DNA of 64,000 nucleotides from Acidobacteriota bacterium (GCA_016716905.1 JADJUS010000022.1:62001-126000); one strand, 5' to 3'. Positions 8,295 through 16,996 are shown, counted from the first letter of the stretch. Notes: a model not told the origin generated them from the sequence alone. Numbers and translations are program-made.

Positions 8295-9341
8295 CTACGC
8301 CTCGGCGGCAGGGCGTGGGCGTTTCACGGTGTCGTCGCGGTCCACAGCGGCGGCCGGTCCATCCAGATGCCGGCCAAAAATCATGCGGCCGGCGGTGGTC
8401 TGAAGGACGCTCGTCACCACGATGTCGAGGTTGCGGCCGATGCGGCTCCTGGCGTTATCCACCACCACCATGGTTCCATCGTCGAGGTAGGCCACGCCCT
8501 GATTAAATTCCTTGCCTTCCTTGATGATGAACACCGACATCATTTCGCCGGGAAGCACCACGGGCTTGAGCGCGTGCGTCAGATCGTTGATGTTCAAGAC
8601 CTCGACGCCGCGCAACTGCGCCACCTTGTTGAGATTGAAGTCCTGCGTGACGATCTTGCCCAGCATGGTGCGGGCCAGCTCAATCAGCTTCATGTCGACT
8701 TCCTTGACCGCAGGAAAGTCGATGTCCGAGATCAAGACTTCCACACCCGCCATCTTCTGGATGCGATTGAGGATGTCGAGCCCGCGCCGGCCGCGATTGC
8801 GCTTGAGCGGGTCGGACGAGTCGGCCACAAACTGCAGTTCCCTGAGGACAAACTGCGGCACCACCAGGGTGCCATCGAGGAAACCACTTTCGGCCACCTC
8901 GGCAATACGGCCGTCGATGATGACGCTGGTGTCGAGAATCTTGTAGCGCTTCTGGGGGCGGGCGTCTCGAAACAGGCTGACCAGCTTGGAGGGCTGCAGC
9001 CACTCGCCCTTGCGCGCGCCGAACATCAGGCCCAGATAGGGCAACACGATGATGATCAGGCTGTGCAGGAAGCGCACCTTGGTTTCGCCAGTGTTGGCCC
9101 AGAAGAGGGCGCCGCTCAGTGTGGTGGCCACCATGAGCATCACGCCAAAACCCAGCAGACCGCCCAGCACCTGCGTGACGGCGGCGTCGCGCATCCGGGT
9201 TTCGGCCGCGACGATCGCGAGGGCAAACGCGAGCCCCAGGGCGCCGTTGAGCACGGCGTGGCCCACCAGAGGCTGGATCTGGACGGCCGCATAGACGACC
9301 ACGCACACGAAGAGGGCCCGCACGAGCACGAAACCGCGCAT
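8295..9341 (-). CDS. yacL: Membrane PIN/TRAM-domain protein, YacL type
   Basis: The 348-residue protein has four hydrophobic segments in its first 110 residues, then a PIN domain from about residue 133 (KRYKILDTSVIIDGRIAEVA, with acidic residues typical of the nuclease site), and a C-terminal TRAM domain (GKEFNQGVAYLDDGTMVVV). YacL-type proteins are putative membrane-anchored RNases. ATG 9339-9341 is chosen; an in-frame GTG two codons earlier is possible. It follows radA closely, as in many Gram-positive and acidobacterial operons. Confidence 0.88.
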   Translation of the reverse strand: MRGFVLVRALFVCVVVYAAVQIQPLVGHAVLNGALGLAFALAIVAAETRMRDAAVTQVLGGLLGFGVMLMVATTLSGALFWANTGETKVRFLHSLIIIVLPYLGLMFGARKGEWLQPSKLVSLFRDARPQKRYKILDTSVIIDGRIAEVAESGFLDGTLVVPQFVLRELQFVADSSDPLKRNRGRRGLDILNRIQKMAGVEVLISDIDFPAVKEVDMKLIELARTMLGKIVTQDFNLNKVAQLRGVEVLNINDLTHALKPVVLPGEMMSVFIIKEGKEFNQGVAYLDDGTMVVVDNARSRIGRNLDIVVTSVLQTTAGRMIFGRHLDGPAAAVDRDDTVKRPRPAAEA

Positions 9342-9350
9342 GGCCACAGA

Positions 9351-10712
9351 TTACATCAAGGCGTCGAGCGCTTCGCCAATCGTGCGGACGCCCACCACCT
9401 CCATGCCTTTCGGGCCGTCGCCTGGCGCGGCGTTCCCTTCCGGCACCACACAGCGTGTGAAACCCAGTTGCGCCGCCTCCCTGAGCCGGAGAGGCGCCTG
9501 GGACGTGGCACGGACCTCGCCCGCCAGCCCGACTTCGCCAAACACCACCGTGTGGGGATGCAGCGGCCGGTTGCGCAGGCTTGAGGCCACGGCCGCCAGG
9601 ATCGCCAGGTCCGCGGCGGGCTCGTCAACCGTCATCCCCCCGGCGACGTTCACATACACATCGTCGGTCGCCAGGTTCAGTCCGGCCCGCTTGTCGAGCA
9701 CAGCCAGCAGGAGTGAGAGCCGCGTCGGGTCCAGGCCACTGACGGTTCGGCGCGCATTGCCGAGGGTGGATGTGCCGACCAGTGCCTGCACCTCGACAAG
9801 AATCGGCCGTGATCCTTCCAGACAGCACAGGACCGCTGAACCTGGGACGTTTTCGGGCCGCTCCGCGAGAAACATCGCCGACGGATTCGGGACCGCCTTC
9901 AGGCCCTGCCCCGTCATCTCGAAGACGCCGAGTTCGCTGATGGCGCCGAATCGATTCTTGACCGCACGCACCACGCGATGCGCATGATGACGGTCGCCCT
10001 CGAAGTACAGGACGGTATCCACCACGTGCTCGAGCACTTTGGGCCCGGCCAACGACCCGTCTTTCGTGACGTGGCCCACGACGAACACAGGGAGGTTGCG
10101 GCCCTTCGCCGTAAAGAGCAGGTCGGTGGCCGCCTGCCGCACCTGCCCGACGCTGCCTGGCGCGGAGGCCATCTTGAGCGAGAACACGGTCTGGATGGAG
10201 TCCACGATCAACAGGGCCGGCCGCACGCGATCCACTTCCTCGAGGATTCGCTCGATACACGTCTCGGCGAGCAGGAACAGCGGCGCATCACCGACGCCGA
10301 GCCGCTCGCCACGCATCTTCACCTGATGCTCTGATTCCTCGCCCGAGGCGTACAGCACCGGACCGGTGTCACGCGCAAACGCCGCCGCAGCCTGCAACAG
10401 CAGTGTGGACTTGCCAATGCCCGGTTCACCACCGAGAAGCACCAGCGAGCCGGGCACAATGCCGCCGCCGAGCACCCGATCGAACTCGCTGATTCCGCTC
10501 GAGAATCGCGTGGAGACCACCGCGTCCACGTCCGCGTAGCGCGTGGCTTTGCCGCCGCCAAGCGGCTCGGCGGCGCCTTTGCGCTCGGTGACCTTACCCG
10601 GCTTTTCGACGGTTTCTTCGACGAACGAATTCCAGGCGCCGCAATCGGAACAACGCCCGAGCCACTTGGGCGCCTGTGCACCGCACGACTGGCAGGCAAA
10701 AACAGATTTCAT
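9351..10712 (-). CDS. radA: DNA repair protein RadA
   Basis: The 453-residue protein has an N-terminal zinc finger (C7, C10, C21, C24 in CQSCGAQAPKWLGRCSDC), a RecA-like ATPase with Walker A GGEPGIGKST at about residues 94-103, the RadA-specific KNRFG motif, and a Lon-like C-terminal domain (NVAGGMTVDEPAADLAILAA). RadA promotes branch migration in recombinational repair. ATG 10710-10712 overlaps the alr stop as ATGA, so translation is probably coupled. All diagnostic motifs are present. Confidence 0.97.
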   Translation of the reverse strand: MKSVFACQSCGAQAPKWLGRCSDCGAWNSFVEETVEKPGKVTERKGAAEPLGGGKATRYADVDAVVSTRFSSGISEFDRVLGGGIVPGSLVLLGGEPGIGKSTLLLQAAAAFARDTGPVLYASGEESEHQVKMRGERLGVGDAPLFLLAETCIERILEEVDRVRPALLIVDSIQTVFSLKMASAPGSVGQVRQAATDLLFTAKGRNLPVFVVGHVTKDGSLAGPKVLEHVVDTVLYFEGDRHHAHRVVRAVKNRFGAISELGVFEMTGQGLKAVPNPSAMFLAERPENVPGSAVLCCLEGSRPILVEVQALVGTSTLGNARRTVSGLDPTRLSLLLAVLDKRAGLNLATDDVYVNVAGGMTVDEPAADLAILAAVASSLRNRPLHPHTVVFGEVGLAGEVRATSQAPLRLREAAQLGFTRCVVPEGNAAPGDGPKGMEVVGVRTIGEALDALM

Positions 10713-11923
10713 GACGACACGCGCTGAATGCGGCTGCCCAGGCGGCACACCACTTCCCAGGGAATGGTGCCGATGGCGCCGGCAATTTCCCTGACCGTGA
10801 TCTCCTGATCACCCTGGCAGCCGATCAACACCACTTCATCACCAGGTGACACGTCTTCTCCGGTCACATCCACCATCATCATGTCCATGCAGATCGAGCC
10901 CACCACCTGCCGGCGCTTGCCCCGCACCAGCACATGGCCACGGCCGGCGAGGCGCGTATCGAGGCCGTCGGCATACCCGGCCGGCACAATGGCGATGCTG
11001 CGTGGCCGATCCTCCTGCCATGACATTCCGTATCCCGTGCCCTCTCCGGGCCGCAGGCCCTTGACCGCCACAATACGGCTGGTCAGTGACAGGGCAGGTC
11101 TCAGGTCCAGGTTCGCGGCCGCAAGCGGTGGCGGCACCATGCCGTAGAGCAGCAGGCCCGGGCGGACGGCGTCGTACCACGTCCTCGCATCACGCAAGAG
11201 CGCGGCCGAATTCGCCGCGTGTCGCAACACACCGCGCAGGCCCATGGCGCCCAGTGCCGCAAGCGATCGATCGAAGCGCTGTCGCTGCTCTTCCATCCAC
11301 GGCGACTCAGGTTGGTCTGCGGTGGCGAAGTGGGTATACACGGCCTCGATCCGCAGGTGCGGCATAGAGAGCACCGCCGGAATGGTCCGGCCGAGGTTGT
11401 CGTGCCTGAACCCGAGACGATTCATGCCCGTGTCGATCTTGAGGTGACACCCGATCGTCACGCCGCGGGCAGCCGCGTCCGCCTCAAGCGCACGCGCCGC
11501 AGATGGCGTAGACACCGTGGGCGTGAGCGCGTGGGTGAACACATGAGACAAGTCGCTTACGCTGAGTGCGCCGAACACCAGAATCGGCCGCGTCACGCCC
11601 GCCTCGCGCAGCGCCACACCTTCCTCGAGGTCCGCGCACGCGAACATGGCGGCGCCGGCGGCCTCAAGCGTCAGCGCCACCTGCGCCGCACCGTGGCCAT
11701 ACGCATTCGCCTTCACCACAGCGATTATTGACGGAGCGCCGTGGCCTCCGTGCTGCTGTGCTTCTGTGCTGTTGTGCTGGGGTGCAGTGCTGGTGTGCTC
11801 TGTGCGCACGTCAGCACGAGAGCTCGTCAGCACGAGAGCACTGATCTGCTTGAGATTGTGCTGCAGGGCTTCGAGGTGCACGGTGGCCACGGTAGGCCTC
11901 GTCATTCCCGGCAGGCCCAACAC
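10709..11923 (-). CDS. alr: Alanine racemase with an in-frame low-complexity insertion
   Basis: The 404-residue PLP enzyme makes D-alanine for peptidoglycan. The PLP lysine lies in AVVKANAYGHG (about K71), the second catalytic tyrosine in GEGTGYGMSW, and the C-terminal domain has ICMDMMMVDVT. Residues 32-64, between the first strand and the PLP lysine, carry an extra His/Thr/Gln-rich stretch (SRADVRTEHTSTAPQHN then STEAQQHGGHG) that normal alanine racemases lack. It is encoded by AGCAC repeats. GTG 11921-11923 with an upstream GGGGA is favoured; ATG 11905 is an alternative. Confidence 0.93.
   Translation of the reverse strand: MLGLPGMTRPTVATVHLEALQHNLKQISALVLTSSRADVRTEHTSTAPQHNSTEAQQHGGHGAPSIIAVVKANAYGHGAAQVALTLEAAGAAMFACADLEEGVALREAGVTRPILVFGALSVSDLSHVFTHALTPTVSTPSAARALEADAAARGVTIGCHLKIDTGMNRLGFRHDNLGRTIPAVLSMPHLRIEAVYTHFATADQPESPWMEEQRQRFDRSLAALGAMGLRGVLRHAANSAALLRDARTWYDAVRPGLLLYGMVPPPLAAANLDLRPALSLTSRIVAVKGLRPGEGTGYGMSWQEDRPRSIAIVPAGYADGLDTRLAGRGHVLVRGKRRQVVGSICMDMMMVDVTGEDVSPGDEVVLIGCQGDQEITVREIAGAIGTIPWEVVCRLGSRIQRVSS
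11744..11841. repeat. GTGCT/AGCAC repeat tract inside alr
   Basis: On the plus strand GTGCT or GTGC recurs about every 7-11 nt from 11749 to 11810, then the complementary AGCAC recurs at 11812-11841 (CAGCACGAGAG twice). The tract is therefore both a microrepeat and an inverted repeat. It codes the extra 30-odd residues in alanine racemase. A related GTGCT tract, including the shared GTGCTGGGGTGC, flanks the broken site of nuoL at 33700-33740. Confidence 0.7.
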
Positions 11924-11929
11924 GGCGTG

Positions 11930-13273
11930 TTATCCCCGAGACCCGGACTGCAGGTTTTCGAACCGGGTGTACTGCTTGAGAAACGCGAGGTTCACAGACC
12001 CGATGGGTCCATTGCGCTGCTTGCCGATGATGATCTCGGCCACGCCGTCCGCCTCCGGCCGACGCTCTTCTTCGCCCTGCTGGTACATTTCCTCGCGGTA
12101 GATGAACATGACGACGTCGGCGTCCTGTTCAAGGGCGCCTGATTCGCGCAGGTCCGACAGCTGCGGACGATGGTCGGCGCGCGTCTCGGTGGCGCGGCTC
12201 AACTGCGACAAGGCGAGGATGGGAATCTCGAGCTCCTTGGCCAGGATCTTCAACGACCGGGAAATGGACGCCAGTTCCTGTTGGCGATTGTCGAATTTGC
12301 CGCGCCCCTGCATCAGCTGGAGGTAGTCGATGATCAGCATGTCCAGGCCATGCTCGAGTTTGAGGCGGCGCGATTTGGCGCGCATCTCGAGGATGCCGGC
12401 CGACGCGGTATCGTCCACGAACACCTTCGCTTCGTGCAGCCGCGCAAACGCGACGTTGAGCTTGTCGTAGTCCTGTTCGCCGAGAAAGCCACCCCGGAAG
12501 CGATGCGCATCCACGCGGGCTTCCGACGTCAGCATGCGCATGAACAACTGTTCCTTCGACATTTCCAGGCTGAAGATGCCGACGGTCTTGTTCGCCTCCA
12601 TCGCACAGTTGAGCGCGATATTGAGCACGAAGCTGGTCTTGCCCATCGAGGGCCGCGCAGCCACGATGACCAGGTCGGACTTCTGGAAGCCTGACGTCAT
12701 CTCGTCGAGATCCACAAACCCACTGGGCACGCCGGTCACAAGCCCGCGATTGGCCTGCAGCGCCTCGAGCATGTCGTAGCCGCCGGCGACCAGTTCGCTC
12801 AGCTTCACGAACCCCGACCGCATCCGGCCTTCGGCGATGGAAAAAATCGACCGCTCCGCCTCGTCGAGCAGGGTGTCGGCGTCTTCTTCGGCGTCGTACG
12901 CGCGCGCCAACACCTCGTTCGACGACTGGATCAGCCGGCGCAGCGTGGATTTTTCCTTGACGATCTTCGCGTAGTACTCGACGTTGGCCGATCGCGGCAC
13001 GCCGTCGGTCAACGCACTCACGTACGCCGGGCCGCCCACCTCATCAAGCTCGCCGCTGCGCGTCAGCTCGTCCCTGAGCGTGACCATGTCGACGGGCTCG
13101 TTGCGATCGGTGAGCGTGACCATCTTCTCGAAGATGCGGCGATGCGCATCGCGGAAGAAGTCCTGCGAATCGATCACTTCGGCGGCCTGGTTAAAGGCGT
13201 GGTTGTTGATCAGGATGGCGCCAAGGACGCTCTTCTCGGCCTCAAGATTGTGCGGAAGAGTTCTTTCGGCCAT
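11930..13273 (-). CDS. dnaB: Replicative DNA helicase DnaB
   Basis: The protein is 447 residues from ATG 13271-13273 (MAERTLPHNLEAEKSVLGAIL). It has an all-helical N-terminal domain, a linker, and a RecA-like motor with Walker A ARPSMGKTS (about residue 210), FSLEMSKEQL, Walker B MLIIDYLQLM and a C-terminal SQLSRATETR. DnaB is the hexameric fork helicase loaded at oriC. A TTG four codons upstream is possible. It lies 111 nt below rplI and 7 nt above alr; rpsF-rpsR-rplI-dnaB is a widely conserved order. Confidence 0.97.
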   Translation of the reverse strand: MAERTLPHNLEAEKSVLGAILINNHAFNQAAEVIDSQDFFRDAHRRIFEKMVTLTDRNEPVDMVTLRDELTRSGELDEVGGPAYVSALTDGVPRSANVEYYAKIVKEKSTLRRLIQSSNEVLARAYDAEEDADTLLDEAERSIFSIAEGRMRSGFVKLSELVAGGYDMLEALQANRGLVTGVPSGFVDLDEMTSGFQKSDLVIVAARPSMGKTSFVLNIALNCAMEANKTVGIFSLEMSKEQLFMRMLTSEARVDAHRFRGGFLGEQDYDKLNVAFARLHEAKVFVDDTASAGILEMRAKSRRLKLEHGLDMLIIDYLQLMQGRGKFDNRQQELASISRSLKILAKELEIPILALSQLSRATETRADHRPQLSDLRESGALEQDADVVMFIYREEMYQQGEEERRPEADGVAEIIIGKQRNGPIGSVNLAFLKQYTRFENLQSGSRG

Positions 13274-13308
13274 AGAGGAGGACAAGGATACAGCAGCGCA
13301 AAGAAAAC

Positions 13309-13394
13309 TGGCCCCTGAAAGCGCCGCGCGCCTGTCGCGCGAAACGCCCCCAGGGGCCCAAATGCCTCGGCCTTGAGAAACCGGCCGAGCTACG
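13309..13394. repeat. Hairpin plus half copy of the CGTAGCTCGG repeat between rplI and dnaB
   Basis: A GC-rich hairpin (TGGCCCCTG at 13309-13317 with CAGGGGCCCA at 13351-13360, inner CGCGCG stems) is followed by GCCTCGGCCTTGAGAAACC and GGCCGAGCTACG (13365-13394), one arm of the family seen at 7590-7652. No T run follows, so it is not a clear intrinsic terminator. It may separate rplI from dnaB expression. Confidence 0.5.
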
Positions 13395-13396
13395 GC

Positions 13397-13858
13397 CTAG
13401 CCTGCGGCCTGGGCCGGAACGATCTTCACTGTCAACGTCGCGGGGACGTCGCGGTGCAGTTTGATGGTCACCACGTGTTCGCCGATCGTCTTGAGCGGCT
13501 CGGCGAGCACGATCTTCCGCCGATCGACAGTGATCTGCCGGGCGCTGAGCGCTTCGGCAATGTCACCAGTCGTCACAGACCCGTAAAGCGTGTCGTGTTC
13601 GCCCACGCGACGTGCGATCGAGATGTCGGCTGCGGCCAGTGCCGCCGCCAGCGCCTGAGCCGCCGCGCGCTCGTCGTTCTCCTGCGCCTCGGCCTTCGCG
13701 CGCTCACGCTCGATCTGCTTCTTGTTTTCCTCGGTCACCCGCAACGCCAGCTTGCGCGGCAGCAGAAAATTGCGCGCGTAGCCGTCAGCGACCTTGACCA
13801 CCTCGCCTCGATTGCCGAGGTGTTCCACGTACTGTCTCAGAATGACTTCCGTTGCCAT
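13397..13858 (-). CDS. rplI: 50S ribosomal protein L9
   Basis: The 153-residue product has the L9 N-terminal RNA-binding domain (MATEVILRQYVEHLGNRGEV, VADGYARNFLLPRKLALRVT), the long connecting helix (NKKQIERERAKAEAQENDER) and a C-terminal domain (ITVDRRKIVLAEPLKTIGEH). Length is near the usual 148-150. It is the last gene of the rpsF-rpsR-rplI group, 15 nt below rpsR. Confidence 0.97.
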   Translation of the reverse strand: MATEVILRQYVEHLGNRGEVVKVADGYARNFLLPRKLALRVTEENKKQIERERAKAEAQENDERAAAQALAAALAAADISIARRVGEHDTLYGSVTTGDIAEALSARQITVDRRKIVLAEPLKTIGEHVVTIKLHRDVPATLTVKIVPAQAAG

Positions 13859-13873
13859 GGCTTCTCCTTGCTC

Positions 13874-14185
13874 CTAGTCCGTGACGTACGGAATCAGCGC
13901 GAGCGTCCGCGCGCGCTTGATGGCCACCTGCAGCGCCCGCTGGTGCTTGGCGCAGGTACCGGAAATACGGCGCGGCTGAATCTTGCCGCGTTCGGGAATG
14001 AACGGCGTCAGCACCTTGACGTCCTTGTACGAGACGTAGTCGATCTTCTCGACGCAGAACTTGCAGACCCGGCGCCGGCGGAAAAATCCACCACGCCGGC
14101 CGGCCTTGTCGTCCTTGCCCTTGGCCGCGCCCTTGGCACCGCCGCGTCCACCACCACCACGTGAGTCCTTGTCGTAGTCGTTCAT
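13874..14185 (-). CDS. rpsR: 30S ribosomal protein S18
   Basis: The 103-residue protein has a Gly/Lys-rich N-terminal extension (about 30 residues, GGGGRGGAKGAAKGKDDK) before the conserved S18 core RRRVCKFC, then GKIQPRRISGTCAKHQR and IKRARTLALIPYV. S18 forms a heterodimer with S6 on the 30S platform. The ATG overlaps the rpsF stop by 4 nt. The core contains three cysteines (CKFC and GTC), as in zinc-type S18. Confidence 0.96.
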   Translation of the reverse strand: MNDYDKDSRGGGGRGGAKGAAKGKDDKAGRRGGFFRRRRVCKFCVEKIDYVSYKDVKVLTPFIPERGKIQPRRISGTCAKHQRALQVAIKRARTLALIPYVTD

Positions 14186-14643
14186 CGGTCTCCCTCCCCG
14201 AAGCCGTCGGCGCCATCGGCGTCATCAGCCTCCGCCTTCCGGCGGCTCAATTCCTGTTCAGTGGGCTCGGCCGGCAATCCGCGGCGCAGCCGGCGCGACA
14301 CCGTGGCGGCCTTGCGGCGCGTCTGGGTCCGCGTCTCTTTCGCGAGCACTTCATCAACCCGAATGATCAGGTGCCGCATGACGATGTCGAGCACCCGGAG
14401 GCGCCGATCCAGTTCGGTGGTCATGGCTCCGGGGCCATTCAGGATGTTGAGGACGTACACGCCTTCGCGCTGGCGGTTGATTTCATACGCCAGGCGACGC
14501 CGCCCCCAACTTTCCGTCCGTTCGATGGTGCCGCTGAACCGTTCCACGACCGTGGCGACCTGCTGGTGCAGTTCCGCCAACTGTTCTTCGGTCGAGTCCG
14601 GCATCGCGATGTAAACGAGCTCGTACTGTCTGTGCATGCTCAT
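14182..14643 (-). CDS. rpsF: 30S ribosomal protein S6
   Basis: From ATG 14641-14643, preceded by a good AAGGAGG, the protein is 153 residues. The S6 fold is seen in HRQYELVYIAMPDSTEEQLA, ESWGRRRLAYEINRQREGVY and a helix ending RHLIIRVDEV. The C-terminal 45 residues are an Arg/Glu/Asp-rich tail (RRKAEADDADGADGFGEGDR) longer than the E. coli core. It leads the rpsF-rpsR-rplI operon. Confidence 0.96.
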   Translation of the reverse strand: MSMHRQYELVYIAMPDSTEEQLAELHQQVATVVERFSGTIERTESWGRRRLAYEINRQREGVYVLNILNGPGAMTTELDRRLRVLDIVMRHLIIRVDEVLAKETRTQTRRKAATVSRRLRRGLPAEPTEQELSRRKAEADDADGADGFGEGDR

Positions 14644-14709
14644 GTGCCTCCTTATGGACATTCAGGCCGTTCCCCCAATCGGAAACGGCAAGGAGCGTTC
14701 TCTACTTGC

Positions 14710-15300
14710 TTACTTCTCTAACTTCCCGACTTCTTTACTTTCCGCATTGAACCTGTTCATCACAGGTCCCAGGCCGTCCGTAATCCACAACTCAACCGCG
14801 TCGGCCGCACGATCCATCGCGGCATTCATGACCGGTTGCTCATCAGGGTCGAACCGCGATAACACGTGGTCCACCAGATCCCGTCGCTCGTCGCCGCGCC
14901 CCACCCCGATCCGGATCCGCGCATACGACGCAGTTCCGAGCGAGGCTGTAATCGACCGCAGCCCGTTATTTCCACCCTCTGAACCCTCGGGCCGCGCCCG
15001 CAAGCGCCCCTCCACCAGGTTCACGTCGTCGCACACCACCAGGACGTCGACGAGGTCAATCTTGTAGAACCCCATCACTGCGGCCACGGCCTCGCCGCTG
15101 AGGTTCATGAACGTCAGCGGCTTGACGAACAACACCCGGCCTTCCGGACGCCGCCATTCCGCCATCTCGGCCAGCGATTTCCACGCGTCGAGCCGAAGCC
15201 CGTGCCGCGCCACCAGCCCGTCCACCACTTCAAAGCCGACGTTGTGCCGCGTTCCCCGATACCGGGACCCGGGGTTCCCGAGGCCAACGACCAGCTTCAT
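14710..15300 (-). CDS. pth: Peptidyl-tRNA hydrolase
   Basis: The 196-residue enzyme releases peptides from prematurely dissociated peptidyl-tRNA. Diagnostic segments are MKLVVGLGNPGSRYRGTRHN (catalytic His20), KPLTFMNLSGEAV, VVCDDVNLVEGRLRARPEGS and GGNNGLRSI. The C-terminal dozen residues (AESKEVGKLEK) are a polar tail. It lies 9 nt downstream of rplY; the prs-rplY-pth arrangement is common in bacteria. Confidence 0.97.
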   Translation of the reverse strand: MKLVVGLGNPGSRYRGTRHNVGFEVVDGLVARHGLRLDAWKSLAEMAEWRRPEGRVLFVKPLTFMNLSGEAVAAVMGFYKIDLVDVLVVCDDVNLVEGRLRARPEGSEGGNNGLRSITASLGTASYARIRIGVGRGDERRDLVDHVLSRFDPDEQPVMNAAMDRAADAVELWITDGLGPVMNRFNAESKEVGKLEK

Positions 15301-15309
15301 GCCAGGCCC

Positions 15310-15981
15310 TTACTTCTTGTCTTTCTCGTCCTTGTCCTTCTCGGGCTTGCCCTTCTTCATCACTTCGGGCTCGGCAGCGGCGACGGGTGTGGCCGCCGCA
15401 TCCGGCGTGGCCACCGCTTCGGCGCGCGGCGCCACGATGTGGACGATCAGCATCTCGGGCTCGCTCACCGCGGTCCACTTGCCATCGGCCGGCAGGTCGC
15501 GCACGCGCACGCCCTGGCTGATCATCAGCTCGGTGACGTCCACCACGATGTGTTCCGGGATATCCGCCGGCAGACACTCGAGCGCCACTTCACGATGGAC
15601 GAAGTCCAGCGTGCCGCCCTGGACCTTGACGCCCTTGGCTTCACCGGTCAGCTGGACCGGGACGATGACGCGCAGCCGCTTGTCCATCGCCACGCGGTAA
15701 AAATCCGCGTGCAGCAGACGGTGGGTGACCGGGTCAATCTGGTACTGCTTGACGAGCACCTTGGTGTCGGCCGTGCCGTCAATCTGCAGCGCGATGAGGG
15801 AGTTGACCCCTGAATGCGAGTGCAGGATGCGGCTCAGTTCCTTCGGGTCCACGGTGACCGATTCGCCGACCTTGCTGTCCCCGCCGTACAAGACCGCCGG
15901 GATCTTGCCCGCCTGCCTGAGGCGCACCGCCTCGTTCTTGCCAATCGTGTCGCGCCGAACCGCCTGCAATGTCGAATCCAT
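15310..15981 (-). CDS. rplY: 50S ribosomal protein L25, CTC/general stress form
   Basis: The 223-residue product is of the long CTC type. It has an N-terminal L25 beta-barrel (DSTLQAVRRDTIGKNEAVRL, GKIPAVLYGG) that binds 5S rRNA, a C-terminal beta domain (CLPADIPEHIVVDVTELMIS), and a charged Lys/Asp/Glu tail. ATG 15979-15981 follows a GGGG stretch; an ATG three codons upstream is possible. It lies between prs and pth. Confidence 0.93.
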   Translation of the reverse strand: MDSTLQAVRRDTIGKNEAVRLRQAGKIPAVLYGGDSKVGESVTVDPKELSRILHSHSGVNSLIALQIDGTADTKVLVKQYQIDPVTHRLLHADFYRVAMDKRLRVIVPVQLTGEAKGVKVQGGTLDFVHREVALECLPADIPEHIVVDVTELMISQGVRVRDLPADGKWTAVSEPEMLIVHIVAPRAEAVATPDAAATPVAAAEPEVMKKGKPEKDKDEKDKK

Positions 15982-15993
15982 GGTCCCCATCCT

Positions 15994-16031
15994 TAAACAA
16001 ACAACTTCGAGACCGAGGTCTCGGCTTCAAT
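15994..16031 (-). repeat. Degenerate duplicate of the prs 3' end
   Basis: Read on the minus strand, this stretch encodes IEAETSVSKLFV followed by TAA, while the prs coding sequence about 20 nt upstream ends IHEETSVSKLFV followed by TGA. The two 36-40-nt blocks are clearly similar. The second is in another frame relative to prs and has no start codon, so it is not expressed as a gene. It looks like a small tandem duplication in the prs-rplY spacer. Confidence 0.65.
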
Positions 16032-16051
16032 GCAACACTCCGAGCCGCCGG

Positions 16052-16996
16052 TCATACGAACAACTTCGAAACCGACGTCTCTTCGTGAATACTGCGAATG
16101 GCCTGCGCCAGCAGACGCGCCACCGACAACACCACAATTTTCTCGCTCGCCATCTTCTCGGGCCCCAGCGGGACCGTGTTGGTGACGATGAGCTTGTCGA
16201 GAGGCGCGGCCTCGATCCGGCTCATCGCCGGACCCGACAACACCCCGTGCACCGCGCACGCCAGCACCCGGCTCGCCCCGTTGGCCTTGAGGGCCTGGGC
16301 CGCCTTCTGAATCGTTCCCGCGGTATCGATGATGTCGTCCGAGATCACGCAGACCCGGCCTTCCACATCACCGATGACGTTCATCACTTCCGCCGTGCCG
16401 TCTTCGCTGCGGCGCTTGTCGATAATCGCCAGTTCCGCATCAAGGCGCTTCGCATACGCCCGGGCCCGCTCCGCGCCGCCGGCATCGGGCGACACGATCG
16501 TGATCGGGCCGAAGTTCTGCCGGGCGAGATATTCAATGACCGCCGGGGCCGCAAACAGGTGGTCCACCGGAATATCAAAGAACCCCTGAATCTGCGCCTT
16601 GTGCAGATCCATGGTCAGTACCCGATTTGTGCCCGCCGCACCCAGCAGGTTGGCCACGAGCTTTGCCGAAATCGGCACCCGGGGCTTGTCCTTGCGATCC
16701 TGCCGCGCGTAGCCGTAATACGGAATCACGGCGGTAATCCGCGAAGCGGAAGATCGCCGGAACGCGTCGATCATCACGCACAATTCCACCAGGTGCATGT
16801 CCACCGGCGTCGAGGTCGGCTGCACGATGAACACATCCGTGCCGCGAATGTTCTCGTCGATCTGGAACGAGACCTCGCTGTCGGGGAAGCGATGCAGCCG
16901 CGCCACTCCAAGCGGCGTTTCCAGCTGCTCGGCGATTTCTTTCGCCAGCGCCGGATGGGCGCTCCCCGAGAAGACTTTCAGCTGGCCGTGGCTCAT
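16052..16996 (-). CDS. prs: Ribose-phosphate pyrophosphokinase (PRPP synthase)
   Basis: The 314-residue enzyme makes PRPP from ribose 5-phosphate and ATP for nucleotide synthesis. It has SGSAHPALAKEIAEQL, RFPDSEVSFQIDENIRGTDV, YYGYARQDRK (ATP site), MDLHKAQIQGFFDIPVDHL and the PRPP-binding loop VISDDIIDTAGTI. Start ATG 16994-16996 gives the standard class I N-terminus; tRNA-Gln sits just upstream. Its 3' end is partly duplicated downstream. Confidence 0.97.
   Translation of the reverse strand: MSHGQLKVFSGSAHPALAKEIAEQLETPLGVARLHRFPDSEVSFQIDENIRGTDVFIVQPTSTPVDMHLVELCVMIDAFRRSSASRITAVIPYYGYARQDRKDKPRVPISAKLVANLLGAAGTNRVLTMDLHKAQIQGFFDIPVDHLFAAPAVIEYLARQNFGPITIVSPDAGGAERARAYAKRLDAELAIIDKRRSEDGTAEVMNVIGDVEGRVCVISDDIIDTAGTIQKAAQALKANGASRVLACAVHGVLSGPAMSRIEAAPLDKLIVTNTVPLGPEKMASEKIVVLSVARLLAQAIRSIHEETSVSKLFV

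Noticed and set aside
16040..16060. TGA of prs as a selenocysteine codon, given selA in the window
   Set aside because: The duplicated C-terminal block after the TGA is in a different frame from prs, and PRPP synthase has its normal length.
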